From positions 1 to 64,000 of the forward strand of contig JAOALB010000107.1 in the NCBI GenBank assembly GCA_025331125.1: a stretch of DNA of 64,000 bases. Reading direction: 5' to 3'. Source of the DNA: Mycogone perniciosa. Taxonomy: Eukaryota > Ascomycota > Sordariomycetes > Hypocreales > Hypocreaceae. Shown here one piece after another: positions 49,600 through 63,299 of this stretch; within the stretch, counting starts at the first letter, position 1, and each line of letters starts with the position of its first letter. A program made the translations under genes and the position numbers. A model generated the notes under the pieces. The model made no database searches, had not been told where the DNA came from, and saw only the letters and a list, made by a program, of their open reading frames with translations.

Positions 49600-51034
49600 T
49601 GCTGCTATTTATTAAATAAATAACACTATAAATATTAAAAAGAGTGCTTTAAAAGAGGCAGTAAAGTATATTTTATATATTGGTATATATTAATATATTT
49701 ATTATATATACTGTAAAGCTTATATCTTTTTTATTAATTAAGTTTAAAGAGATTAAAGCAACTATAATAGTTAAAGCTATATTTCTTTAAGCTAAGGCTA
49801 TAAAGTTAATACCTTTTTTACTAAGTTTATTGCAAAGTGTATATTATTTATTTTCTTAAAGGTAAATATAAATTTCTATAGTTTATTGCAGGTTAAGGAT
49901 ATATTTCCCTTTTTTATTAGGTTTTCCTTTAAGCGCTGCTAATAGTATACTATAGTCCTTTAAAGGCTAATTATACCTTTCTTGTCTATATAAGTATTCC
50001 TTTTTAATAAAAGCTTTTAAATATATAATATTATTTACTATAGCTTCATTTAAGTAGTTGCTAAATGTTATATAAACTCTATAAATATAATTTTCTATAT
50101 TTTATATATTATTTAAAAAAAACTTAATTAAATTAATTAAAAGAGAAGATTTTAATAGTTTTCCTGCTTTTAATTTAACTGTCTATATAGTATAGGTAAT
50201 ATAAAGTAAAGTTTAAGGTATAGTATACTTTAATAGCTTTTAAGACAGCCTTTTAGGCAGCTGTTTTTATAACTTTAAAGAGCTTATACTTTATTATATT
50301 TATATAAATGTATACCGAGTTTATATACTATACTTTTAGCTTTAAATTCCTATACTCTGTATGATATAAAACGCGTTTATATAAAATCTATACTTTTTTA
50401 TATATTATATCTTTATAAAGAGTTAATTATTCTTTAAACCTCTTTATAATTTAATAAATAATAAACTTAGCGTTTAAGCTTTTATTATTTTTATTAACTG
50501 CTTTAATAGCAGTAAAGGCTAAGGCTATAGTTTAAATTGCAGCTTTAAAGTCTATAAAAATTAAAGTATAAATACTAGTATTAATTATCTTTTATATCTA
50601 TTTGAAGATTACTGTTTTAGCCTTCCTCTTTTTAATATATAAAGCAATAATATATTAATGCTTATAAAGCAGACTATTATAATAAATAAAGATATTTATT
50701 AAAGTAGCTTCTTTTTTAAACGCTTTTAAAGTGGTTCTTTTTACTTAAATTAAAGTAAATAGCTTTAAAGTAAAGAAATAGTTATTATTTTAATTAAAGA
50801 GATTAAGATTAATTTTATTCTAAATCTTTATAGTAGTTATATAGTTATTTAAAACAGTAATCTATTTAATTTACTATATTATTAAATCCAGTTTTATAAA
50901 GGTAATATCTTTTATATTATTTACTATAAAAGGTAGCTTTAAAAGCTTAAAGGTAAAGGGAAAAAGTAAAGGTAAAGATATAATATTAAAGGAAGTTTTT
51001 AGTAACTTTAATACTTACTACCTAGGCTTATAAC
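49600..51034 (-). other. Copia C gag region and leader
   Basis: Reverse-strand counterpart of copia B 33542-34780. No gag motif survives. The primer site lies at the right end next to the 5' LTR (51021-51034 in reverse complement, GTTATAAGCCTAGG). Confidence 0.6.
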
Positions 51035-51308
51035 TGTCGCAAAGTGCACTATAGCTATATAAAGTATAGAGAGAAATAGGAATAAAGCTTAATTCTAGTA
51101 ATAAATATACTGTAATAGCTTTACTATATATATATATAGCTAATATAAAGGAAAATGTAAAATATATGCGTTATAAGCGCCTATATAGTTTAATATATTG
51201 CTTACGCGATATATATATTAGCTAGTATCTGCTATATAAGCAAATAAAAGCTCCCTAGCGCTAATAAACGCTAATCAATAATAGGTCCTTAGCCTACCTA
51301 ACCTAACA
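51035..51308 (-). repeat. Copia C 5' LTR
   Basis: 274 bp. In + sense it begins TGTCGCAAAGTGCAC, keeping the CA end in reverse complement, and ends CCTACCTAACCTAACA. Confidence 0.92.
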
Positions 51309-52089
51309 TTTAGTTATTTGCTTAGTTATTTTACTAGTATTAATAATATTATTCCTATTATTAATGGTTTTATTAACGCTAGCCTATTTAAGCAGTATAA
51401 AAGGCATTATAATAAATGCCTTTTTAAAGCCTATTATAAATAGTTTAATAAAGTTAATACTATTTAATAAAATTAAATTTAATTAACTTAATTATTTAAG
51501 TTTTTATAGTATTAGTAAATTTTTAAAAAACCATTATCTTTAAAGCCTTTACTATTTACATACCACTTTTACTATATTTATTATTTAATATAAATAACTT
51601 TACTATAAAGTTTTAAAAAACTTTATTTAGTATATTTAGGTTATTAAAAGACTATAATACCTTTTAATATAAGTTAATTATTTTATATTATTTATTAAAA
51701 TTAATAAAAAGTATTATATTAATTTTTTAATACTATTACGCAAGGCTATTAAAATTCTTAATAATAGTATTAAAGTTTCTTTATTATAATTAATATATAT
51801 TTCCCTTTAAAAAGCCTACAATATATAACATCCTTTTAAATTTATTTAAAAGAATTAATTAATTACCTATAAAAGTAATATTAATTTAAAAGTATTAGCT
51901 AATATATTTTTATTAGCATTTAATAATATCTTTTTATTTACTATTAAATTATTTAAAGTCTTTAAGTTAATAGTAGTTAAATAAATTATTATTTTTAAGG
52001 TTTAAGGTATTTATATTTATCTCGCTTATAATTAGTTTTTTATAGGTATAGGATTTAAAGGGTAAAGGCTAAGCTGTAAAGGCATTATT
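51309..52089 (-). mobile_element. Gypsy 2, segment 3
   Basis: Reverse complement of gypsy 1 from ~2410 down to ~1310, ending at the solo LTR insertion. Confidence 0.85.
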
Positions 52090-52262
52090 TTTCACGGCAC
52101 TGACCGTGACGCGATGTTGACGCCCTGTCACGTAAGCTCCGGTCACGTGACCAGGCCCCCAACGCGTTCCTAGCTATAGCTTTCCGTAGAGCCTCAGGGC
52201 TTCCTTGCTCTCCACGGCACAACAACGATATTTGCCCTGACCTGCCTTCCCGTGCCGTGATA
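52090..52262 (+). repeat. Solo gypsy LTR (least mutated copy)
   Basis: 173 bp, aligning with the gypsy 1 LTR but clearly richer in C and G: it keeps TCACGGCACTGACCGTGACGC near its start and GTGCCGTGATA at its end. It is flanked by TTATT (52085-52089 and 52263-52267), and removing it restores the gypsy 2 leader. It is the product of LTR-LTR recombination of a later gypsy insertion, and below the usual length for efficient RIP. Confidence 0.92.
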
Positions 52263-52534
52263 TTATTATAAGTTTAGGAATAAAAAGGGAATTTAGGGAA
52301 GTTTATAATTAATTAAGTATATACCTTGCAATAGCGCAGCTAAGTTAAAGGATAATATAAACTATTATAGTATAGGAAGGCAGGTTAAGGCAAATATTGT
52401 TATTATACTGTAGAGAGTAAGGAAGCCTTAAGGATTTATAGAAAGCTATAGCTAGGAACGTGTTAAGGCTTAGTTATATAACCAGAGCTTATATAATGAG
52501 GCGTTAATATCCCGTTATAGTTAGTGCCATAACA
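52263..52534 (-). mobile_element. Gypsy 2, segment 4 (leader and 5' LTR)
   Basis: 52263-52362 is the reverse complement of the gypsy 1 leader; 52363-52534 is the 172-bp 5' LTR (TATTATAGTAT to AGTGCCATAACA). GTATT at 52535-52539 pairs with 10002-10006 and closes the element. Confidence 0.9.
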
Positions 52535-52770
52535 GTATTATAATATAAGCAGCTTAATAACTCTTTTCCTACTTTTAAATATATATAATAAAGTTTATAC
52601 TGTAATAAAGATAAAAAGACTAATATATAACCCTTTATAAATATTCTTTAATTAAAAATACTTTTAATACCTATACTTTAAGCATTTTAGCTTTAAGGCA
52701 TTAAAGGCATTAATAAAGAATATTAAGAATATAAAGATAAAAGGAATTAAGTATATAGACTGCAAGCACT
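52535..52770 (+). mobile_element. Copia A, segment 2
   Basis: Continues copia A after gypsy 2 and aligns with copia B ~35125-35355 (protease to integrase linker). It ends with GCACT (52766-52770), the left TSD of the large gypsy element that splits it again. Confidence 0.82.
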
Positions 52771-53165
52771 TTACTAAAGGGGAATTGGCACTTTAAATAT
52801 ATATATATATATACACTAACAATAACCTAAATAAAGTGCAGGAACTGCGCTTTTAATAAAATTATAGAGCTATAGTTAGGTAATATAGAGACTAAAAGAT
52901 ACTGTAAATTATTTAATTATAATATCTATAGCTAAAAGCAATTAATGGTTACCTCTTTATACTTTAATAGCTATAAAACTATAATTAAAGTAATATATTA
53001 AAAGAAAATATAGGTTACTTTTTATTAAATTAAGTTTATGTATTTTATTTTTATAGTTTTATACTTTTTTAATTTAGTAGTTGCTTAAATAAATAATTAA
53101 CTCTTTTTAAAAGAATTAATAAAAAAAGTATAAATATATTAAATATACTAATTACCTTTAATAAC
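52771..53165 (-). repeat. Large gypsy copy 2, 3' LTR
   Basis: 395 bp. In + sense TTACTAAAGGGGAATTGGC to CCTTTAATAAC. It is followed by ACCCTCTTT, a polypurine tract in element sense. Confidence 0.87.
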
Positions 53166-56100
53166 ACCCTCTTTATAAGCATTTATAAATAAAAAAAGTA
53201 AATCTTATTAAAACACTTATTTTATTAATCCTTTTAATATTAATATAGTAATTTATTAAAGTAAATGTTAATAATATAAAAAAATAATAAAAGAAGTGTA
53301 TTATAAAAAAGTAAAATTAAAATTAAAATTACTATTATATATACTATCAATATCCTTATATTTAATTTTTATTATATTATCCTCTTTATATTAAAACTAT
53401 TATAATTGAATAGTTTTATTTTAATAATCTATATTTATTACTAGGTATTTTAAACTATTATCTGTTTATTTTATATTAATTATTTTATATTAAGTAGGTA
53501 TATAGATTTAGTTTTAGATATTATTTTAAGTAGATTTATCTATTAATTTTAATAAAGTTAAACTATAGTATATATTTAAGGCTATAATTTATTGAATTTA
53601 GGGATATTAAAGTATTATTTTCTTTATTACTGCTATAAAAGCCACTATTATAGTTTATCCTCCTTTACTTAATTTTATACAGCCCTTTTTATTTTTTTTA
53701 ATTGCCTTTTAATTAAATTTTATAATTACTCTTAAAACCTTGTCCTTTTTTAAGTTTTAATTATCATTTAATTTATTAAAAAAACTATTACTTTTTTTAA
53801 AAAACTTAAATCCTCTTTTAAGCTTTTAATACCCTTTAATAATATTAATATAGTTAATAAAGGTTTTATAAATTATAGTATTACTAAAAAATATATAAAT
53901 CTACTTTTAATTATTAATTTTATTATTATTGTTACTATAAATACTGCTCATATAGCTAGGCTAACAGTATTATTTTATCTTTTTATTATTAATATAGTCT
54001 ATAAAGCTAAAAAGAATATTTTCTTTTTTCTTTATTATAGTTAATTAAACTATATAGTAAGAGGTATAGGTATAGTTAAAGTTAAAGGTTAAATTTTAAA
54101 AATTAACTTTAAATATTATATTTTAATTTATTTATATAATATTAACAGAATAATTAATTACTAGGAAAAATTATTATTATTGTAAATTAAATAGTTTTCA
54201 TTTATAAAGTTATTTACTAGGACTTTAAAATCTATTAAATATTCTTTATTAACTTTTATTATATTTTTTATAAGTTATCTTTGAAAATACCTATTAACTT
54301 TAAATAAATTTAATTAAATAATATATAATTAAAAAAAGTCAAATATTTGTTACCTTTACATTAAAGTTTATAATAGTAAATTCTTTTACTCCTATTACTT
54401 AATATAGAATTTAAATTATATTTATATTGTTTTGAATTAAATTCTTAACCTTTAATTATTAATATTAATTTTAACGTAAAAGTTTAAACCCTTTTAAGTT
54501 AATTATTTTATACTTTTTAAAGCTAAAAGAGATTAAAACTTCATTTAAAGGTTTTATTAATTAATTTAATTTAATATTAATAAATCTTTAAAGTATTTAT
54601 TAAATTTTAAATAAGTTTAAATAGCTGCATTTATGACACTTAAACTATCTTATATATAAAATTATATAAAAGTTAAATAAATAAAAGAATTTAGCTTTTT
54701 TAAATATATAAGCTTATAGCTTGAAGAATTATTATATATAGTATTTATAGTTATATTTATTAAAGTTAAAGTAGTAAAAGTATTTATATTTATTAAAAAT
54801 ATAAGTATATTAATATTAAAGAAAATAAATAAACCTTATAAAGATTTATGTTTTTTCTATAAAAGCTTTTAAAATATTATAGCTTATTAAAAATCTTAAC
54901 AGCTTAAAGTATTATTTAATTAAAAGCAGTTATACCTTTAAATATATTTTAAAATATTAAAATCTTTATTTAAGCAGCTTTTATTATTAATAGTCTTTAT
55001 ATTATTATATAAAATATTATGTTTAAATTAAAGTTTATTGCCTAGTCTTTATAGGAAAGGTTATATAAAATATTATCAATATTAATAATATAGAAAGACT
55101 ATATATATTTTTTAATATCTAATATTTATAAAAGCTTATTATAGTATAGGGTATTTTAAATAATTAATTTATTAATAAGCAGTTATAGGTAGCTATTAAT
55201 ATATTAATTTAGCTACAGGTAAATCTATATTAACTTATAGCTATATTAGGTTATAAGTAAACTATTAGTAAGGTTTTATTTATATAGTTTAAATAAATTG
55301 CTAATATAGCTAAAAGATATTTACTTAATATAGTAGAAGAGTAAAGTTTTTAGTTTACTTTTTTTAATTAAAAAAATAAAGTAAAAAAGTATAAGTTTTT
55401 TTTAAATAGAATATTGCAGTAAAGAAAAAGGGGAATTAAATAAAATTAAATAATTATAAAATAGATTTTAAATTAAAAGTAATACTTAAATTAATATAAA
55501 ATAACTTTTTAATAAATAAAAGAGAAAAGAGAACAAGTATAATACTGCTTTTTATTTCTTTATAAATATAGGTATATAGTTTAGTATATAAAGTAATTTC
55601 TTTTATTATATATAAATCACTACTCCTTTATAGTAACCTTTTATAATTTATTTACCTTTTCCTCTTTTTTTTCTTTTTTCTTTTTTTTATTTTCTTTTCT
55701 TTATTTTATTATTTAATTATAAAGAATTTTGCTAAAAAGGGCTCTTATTAATTGCCTAATATAGTTAACTTTATTAATACACCTATTATAAATCAAAAGA
55801 CTTTTAAAGATATTTCTTTATTTTAAAAGAGTTAAACTTAATTTTACTTTTTTATTTAACTATTTACTTTAAATAAAGCGTTCATAAATAAGGATTATTT
55901 AATTAATATCTTTAACTCTTTTGAAATTTAAAGGTGTTTTATTATTTAAATTCTTAATAGTGTAAATATTAATTAATTAAACCTGTTAACCTATTTAAAA
56001 GTTACCTTTTCCCTTTTATTTATATTATTTTTATTATTTATAAAAAATTATACTTTTAAACAATACTTTTAGCGCTATACCTTTAAAGGTTTTTAGTTTT

Positions 56101-57200
56101 TTTTTAAAATATTATATATACTATTAATAAAAAGATAGTGAAACTACTCTATACTTTAATAAAAACTTTATATATTCATAAATAGTTTTTTTATACTTTT
56201 TCTAAATAGATAAAGTATATTAAAGCCTTATTTATATTATTCTATAGGCAGTATAATCTTTATTTCTATTAAAGGTGCCTTTAAATTCAATGTATTACTA
56301 TTATAGCGGTTATAGAGTATATTTTATTGTTTTTTTATAATTCTACTTTTATTTTAAGCTTTTAGTAAAAAGATTATTTAAATTGCTTTTAATTTAAGGC
56401 CTTTTTATATATTTAGTGATATGCTTTTAACTATTAGCTTTAATAAAGTAATTTAAATACAGCTATTACTTTCTTTAAAAAAGATTAAGTATTTACCTTT
56501 ATTAAGCTAATAGTTTTTAATTATTTTAATCTTTTAATAGCCTTTATTGTATTAAAAATAAAAAAGTAAAAGGTTAAGTAATTTAATAGGTTTAGAAATT
56601 TATTTTAACTTTTATTATTAAAATGTAAATAATTAATATAAATAAAGTAATTAATAAATTATTTAATTTTATAGTTGTTTTTTTATAGTATAATTAAATT
56701 ATACTTTTTATAAGTAAGGTAGTAGACTTTAATTTAGCAGTTATCTTTTCCCTTTTAAAAATAATATTTAATACCTGTTTTTAAAAATCTTACTGTTTAC
56801 CTTTATTTATATATCCTTTATATAAAGGTAATTATTTTAATTTATATTATTTATTTTAGGAATTATTACCTTAAAGTATAGTAAGAGAGTATATTTTAAT
56901 TAATATATTCCCTCCTCCTTTAATCTGTAAATATATACTTTAATTTCTATCTAGACTATTTAATTTTATAGGCTATATATTCTTTTAGCCGTTAAAGAGT
57001 TTTTAAAAAGTCTATTAAATTCCTAGTTATTACTAATTTTAATTATTATTTTATTAACTGCTTTACCTTCAAATAAACCTTCACCTGCCTTTAAGCCTTT
57101 ATCTATACAGGCCTTTTTATTATTTTTACTTATATATTACTTAAACTTATTATTTATAAACCTTTTTAAATATTCGTTTAAGTAAATTCTATTAAATAGA
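53166..57200 (-). other. Large gypsy copy 2, post-integrase region
   Basis: Colinear with 20040-24100 of the composite, including the pyrimidine-rich run at ~55645-55710. No recognisable protein family. Confidence 0.5.
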
Positions 57201-57549
57201 ACCTTACTTTATATTTTTAACTTATAAGCCTTTATTATCTTTACTTAAAACTTAATTTTAAATAAACTTAATTACTATATTTTTAACTTTATATTTTTAA
57301 AAAGGTCCTTTTAATATTTTATATTATAAAGTAAAATAAAGCTATTTAAAAGGAGAAGTTTAATTACTTTCTATAAAGAGTATCAATTATTAATATTTAT
57401 CCTTTTAACTAATATTTATTAAAATACTATTACTTTCACTTAAACTATTTTTATATTTTCCTATTTGTTTTTTAATATATAAATCTATACTATTAATTAA
57501 TCCTTAATGATATAGAGTTTATTTTAATTAATTAACTGTTAAATAAATA

Positions 57550-58830
57550 GTTTTACTTTTAAAGGGAAAATTAATTTTTAGCTAAATAGTAAATAAAATA
57601 TAAAATATCCTATTAAGCCTTTTATAATATACCTATCGGTTATAATTTCATTATTTAAATTCTAAAACTACTTTTTAGTATATTTAACTATTTCTATCAG
57701 TATTAATATTAAACTTTAATAATTAACCTTTATAAAACAATTAGCCTTTAGGTTATATATTAATACTTAAATAATTCTAACTTTTAAATTAATTAATATT
57801 TATAAAAGTATTTTCTTTATTTTAAGTCCTTTATTTATAATGGTTTAAATTATTATATTAAATTAATAAATATATTTAAAAATAAACTTTATTATTACAG
57901 TAAATAATAAAGTTAATATCGGTTTTACCTTTATTTATTTATAAAAGTTATATTTTCTTTTAAATAAATAAATATATTTATAATCGCTTACAATATATTA
58001 AATATTAAAGTAGACCTTTTTTATAGGCTTAATTAATTCTATTAATATAGCTAATCTTTTAAAGTAGTATAGGTTAAAGCCTTAGTATTAAAAATATACT
58101 ATTATAGCTTTATATATATTATTTTATATTTATAGCTATTTGTATTTTTCTTTTAAAAATTAAAAAGTTACTTCTTGCCTTTTATAACCTATTTCTATAT
58201 AGTACTATTAAACAGCTATTTTCTTTATAGTCAAGGTATTAAAGATAAATGCAGGTTAATAGCAGTATTTTATCAGCCTGGCCTATAATTTCCTATCTTT
58301 TATATAAAAGTCTTTTACCTTATTCTTTAATTATTAAAAGTCTGCAGCTAAAAGATTAAATAGTCTTTATATTATTTAAAGGTATTATGTAATTTATTAG
58401 GATTCTTACTATACTTTTTTCCTAACACTATAAATAAAATTATATTTGAATATATATTTATAAACTCTTTTAATCCTCTTTTCTTTTAGCTTTAATTTTA
58501 TTTACAGCAGTTATAAGCATATAAGATAAAGTATTTGCTATAATATTCTTTTTCTTTAAAATATATTTAACTATAAAGTTAAAAAAAGGATATAGTTAAT
58601 TTATTAAATTATATACCTATCAAAGATAGTATTAATCCTATTATTTGTTTAATTACCAACTATGGTAGTATAGATCTTTAATATAAATAAAAGTCTATAA
58701 ATATAAATATATAGCCTTTTAAAGGCTTAAAAGAAAGCTTTATACTCCTTTTTTATAGTATTATATTCTATTTCTAATAAAAGTTAATATTGACTTTTCT
58801 ATTAAATTAAATACTTTTTGCTTTTTATAA
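57550..58830 (-). pseudogene. Large gypsy copy 2 integrase and RNase H relic
   Basis: Integrase core ~57600-57960 and RNase H ~58500-58830 by colinearity with the composite (24500-24860 and 25400-25740). RNase H is cut at ~58830 by the deletion that also removes RT. Confidence 0.68.
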
Positions 58831-58836
58831 TTTTCA
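58826..58836. other. Deletion junction in large gypsy copy 2
   Basis: TATAATTTTCAGGATT joins sequence equivalent to composite 25740 (TTTTATAATTT) directly to that at ~26886 (ATTTTCAGGATTAC). About 1.15 kb, including the RT core, is missing, with a few bases of ATTT microhomology. Confidence 0.78.
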
Positions 58837-61800
58837 GGATTACGGTTAATTAATTTAATATACGTTTTAACCTAGCCTTAATCGATAAAAGCTTTAAAGT
58901 AATATAATTAGCGAAAGGAGTATTAAAGTTTAAATTACTTTTTACTTTATTTTATTTTTTTTATTTTTAATAAAGACTTTGAATAAAAATAAAACTATTA
59001 AATAATATATTCTTTATTAAATATATTTCTATACTTTTCTTTTTATATATAATATTAATTTTAACCCGCTTATATTTTTATACTTTCTTTTAAAATCTTT
59101 TCTTTTAATCCTTTATTTCTTAAACTCTTTTCCTATTTTCTTTATTACGTTTATTTAATCTTTCAAGTTGTTAGCTAATATTAATCAAATTAAATCCTCT
59201 TTAACTTACTTTAATAATAAATATAAAACCTTGTTTTTAAAAGTAAATTAAAAGGTCTTTAAGCTTTTTTTTATTTTATTAACTTTATATTTACATATAA
59301 AGTTAATATTTATTTTAGCTCTCACTTATAGAATACCTTTATTTTGTATTTTTAATAAATAGCTTTTATAGTTAAAGTAATAATTTAAATACTTTTTATT
59401 TTATATTTTATATATAAATCTCTATTTTTGAATATATAATTAAATATTAACTATATAGCTTAAAGAAATAATATTTTAAAGATAAAGGGTATTAAAACTT
59501 TATTTAATATAATATAAAATCTAGCTGCTATTTATATATTACCTATATATACTTAAATAATAGTTTCTTAAATTATATTTATTTGCCTACTATTAAATAT
59601 AGTATTAACTATTTAATAAAAGTATATTTGTAAATTATATTTTATAGTTAATTAATTAAAAATAATATTTCCTTTTAACTAAAAGTCTGTAAATACTTTA
59701 ATAAATATACTATTAAGCTATTTAAACTATATTTATATTTATAGTAAACTTTAGAAATATTTAGAAATCCTTTTTATTCCAAGTATATTAATTTAAACTA
59801 TTAATCTCGCTTCTTAATTTACTTTATAGTTAATAGTAATATTTAATTACTAAAATTTATAAAAGTATACTTTTAATAATAGTAAAGTATTTAGGTTATT
59901 AAAATTAATTAATTCTTTATTTAAAGATCCCTTTACCTATAAAGGCCGTAAAGTTATAATTTTAAAAGGTTAGCTTTATAGTAACTAAACAGCTTATATA
60001 ATTAATTCCGCGTATATAGCTATTATATTTAATTTATTTAATAGCCTTTCTTTTAAAGGGTATTTATAGGTAAAGATAAATATTATTTAATATAAAGTAA
60101 ATTTAAAGATTATTAAATTAAGCCTTTTATAAAACTGTATTTTAATAAACCTTTATAGTTTTATAATTAAATTAGCTTTTAAAGCATTTATAAGTATTAA
60201 AATAATATTTAAGAAATTCTTAATTTTAAACTTAATTATATTATTTAGAATTATTACTTAAATTAATATTTTAATATATTTTGCCTTTAATACCTGCTTT
60301 TTATTTTTAGCCCTTTTAACTTTACTTTCTTTATTATATTATAGTTTAAATAGTATAGGTTTTAAAGTTTTACGTATAAAGTTTAAATACTATTACTTTT
60401 TCTTCATTAACTGCTTTAATTAAAGCAGTAACAATTCCTTTAAATTTATTTATCTGCTTCATTAATTATTTAAATATACTTTTATCCTTCATTAATTATA
60501 AAGTTAATAAAAAGAGTGTATTTAATAATTCCTTAATTAAACTATTTTAACTATATTTATTTTAAGGTTCCTTTCAGGAATTATTTTAATTAAATTTATA
60601 GAAATTCTTTTAATCTTTTTTATTTATTTATTAGCTTATTTACTAATAATAATTTAATCTCTGCCTATAAAGTATATAATACTTGTTATTAATCCTTTTA
60701 TAAAGATTATATTTAACCTTTATAAAGTTTTAATTTTAAATATCTCTTTATACTTTACTTTTTGATAAACTATATTAAAGAGTTTAGTTTTATAAAGGTT
60801 TACTTTTTAATTAAAAAAGTTAAATTTTATATTTTTTATAAATATTAAACTTAATAAAACTTTATTTTAAAACTTAAATAACTTTATTTAAAATACTAGT
60901 ATTTTATATATATATATTATAATAGTTATAACTAATATAATAGATTAAATTAGGATTAAGGTTTTTTATAGGCTTATTGAAATTATTTTTACTGTTAGGT
61001 TATATATTATAAACCTATAAGCTTTATTATAGGCTAGTTTAATATAATTCCAGGGAAAATAGCTTTTATTTATATAATATTAATAATATTTTAAATCAAT
61101 AACCGACTTTAAATAGTAATAACAGCAGCTATTTAATATATTATTATATAAAGGATTTCTTATATTAATATTATTAATAATAATTATTAAAGTAAATAAT
61201 CCTTTTTTTAAGTTTATTATTACTAGTAGTAATATAATAATATTCTTTTTCTTTTAAATTAATTACTTTTCCTTTTTATTAAAAAAGCTAAATTACTAGT
61301 TTATTAAATTCTTTAAATCAAATATTTCTTTAATCTCTAAACTATAAAGTTATAGCCAGTTTTATAAACTTTAACTGCTATTCATTTTTACTTTTCTACA
61401 ATTAAATTTAATTTTAACTTCAATAAATTAAATATAGCTTTAGCTTTAAAATGTATTTTTATAAACTCTTAAAAATAGGCTTTTTAAATATTAAGTTCAG
61501 TAAGCATTTTAGTATAAAAGAGTATCTAGACTTTAATATAAATTAATTCCTTAAAACTATTAATTTCTTTAATTTCTTTAAAGGCTATTATGAATTAAAA
61601 TAGCTTTAATAATATTATTTTAATAATATTATAGGAATATAATATTACTGCCTTTTAATTCTTGTTATTAAGCTTTTAATAAAGCTATTAATATTAAAAT
61701 AATTAATTTATTATAGACTATATTTTAATAAATCTATAGTAATAAAGACTTTAAAGCTGCCTAGGATATAACTTTCATTATTCTTTATTATATTATTTAT

Positions 61801-62897
61801 AATACTATATACGCCCTTTTTTAACTTTATTTTAATTAATGCTTTTTTAATAAAGATTTAAACTATTTCTTAATTTTTTAATTTTATAAATAGTTTTAAG
61901 TATTTTCTTTAATCTTTTATTAAGATTCCCTAGTCTTTTATGTTTTATTTAGAATTTCTTAAAACTAAAATATACTTTTACTATTAAATTTACTTATAAA
62001 ATTAATCTTTATAGGTAGCTTTATCCTGTAAATATTTCTAAAAGCTTAAGCGAAAAAGAGGAACTTTTAAAAAGGTATTTTTTTATTTTCCGCTAAAGAA
62101 TTTAACTTTTCTTTAGCCTTTATTATAGCAGTTTTAAAAGGTATTAATATTAAGCTACGTATATAATTAAATAATCTTTTTAATTAAAGGTTTAAAGAAC
62201 AGGTTAAGTCTAGCACTTTAATATTTAAAAGCTATTTATTTACTTTTAATTCTTTTATTTAAAGTTATAATAAATTATTAAAGTATTAATTAAATAGTCT
62301 TTTAATAATTAAATGCCCTTTTTCCCTTTAATTAAAGTTATTTAATTTAAATAGTTAGCCTTTAAAGGTATATTCCTTTTTTAAGTAAAAAAAGGATATA
62401 TTCCTTTAACAAAAAGCCTATAGTAAAGCGTTTCTTTAAAGTAAAAAGTTCTTTTAAAATAAAAAAAGCTTTTGTTTATCTATTTAAGAAAATAGAACTA
62501 ACTATTTTTTAAATATAGTTTCCTTTATTAATATTAATCTTAAAGTATTAGATTATTGCCTTTTCTAAGTCTCTTTTAAATAGCTTTAATATAAGTAAAA
62601 GTAATCTATATATTAAAGATTATAAAAGAGGTAAAGATAATATTTTTATTAAAAGTTAAAGAAAGTCTAGTTAAAAATATTAATAAAATTAAAATAATAT
62701 CTTTATACTAGGAAATTAAATAATTAAGCTATTCCTTAGTCAATTATGTTATATTTAGCCAAAAATCTATTAAAACTAGCCTATAATTCTATTAATAGTT
62801 TAATAAAAATAACTTTTAGTAGCAGTATAAAAGTGCCTTTAATAATTACTTCCGAGAATATAATTTTTAAGATTTCCCTTTATTTTAGTTATTAGTT

Positions 62898-63299
62898 TGA
62901 TTAAAGGGGAATTAGTACTTTAAATATATATATATATATATATATATACTAATAATAACCTAAATAAAGTAAAGGAACTGCACTTTTAAATAAAAGTATA
63001 AAGCTATAGTTAAGTAATATAGGGACTAAAAAATACTATAAGTTATTTAATTATAATATCTATAGCTAAAAGCAATTAATAGTTACCTCTTTATATTTAA
63101 GCGGCTATAAAATTATAAGAAAGGTAATATATTAAAGGAAAATATAGGGTATTTCTTCTAAAACTAAGTTTATTTGTTTTATCTTTATAGTTTTATACTT
63201 TTTTAATTTAATAATAGCTTAAATAAATAACTAACCTTTTTTAATACACTAGTAAAAAGGAGTATAGATATATTAAGTATATTAATTACCTTTAATAAA
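62898..63299 (-). repeat. Large gypsy copy 2, 5' LTR
   Basis: 402 bp. In + sense TGATTAAAGGGGAATTAG to CCTTTAATAAA. It is longer than its partner because of a longer TA run (62925-62948). Confidence 0.87.

Larger units (their letters stand above)
43635..51308 (-). mobile_element. Copia C: full-length Ty1/copia retrotransposon with a nested TRIM
   Basis: Reverse-strand copia of the same family as B, with 274-bp LTRs at both ends (43635-43908 and 51035-51308). Flanking bases are TTTAT (43630-43634) and TTTAG (51309-51313), a 4-of-5 target duplication. It is inserted in gypsy 2, and both flanks join in the gypsy 1 sequence near 2411. At 7.67 kb it is 722 bp longer than copia B; 450 bp of that is the TRIM-like insertion at 48673-49117 with its duplicated target. 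Pol is decayed throughout. Confidence 0.9.
52771..63299 (-). mobile_element. Large Ty3/gypsy element, second copy, RT-deleted
   Basis: 10.5-kb reverse-strand element with LTRs 52771-53165 (395 bp) and 62898-63299 (402 bp) and perfect TSD GCACT (52766-52770 and 63300-63304). Its interior (9.7 kb) is colinear with the composite's (11.3 kb) but lacks ~1.15 kb of RT at ~58830. It also keeps the long post-integrase region. Inserted in copia A integrase; frames broken by RIP. Confidence 0.9.
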
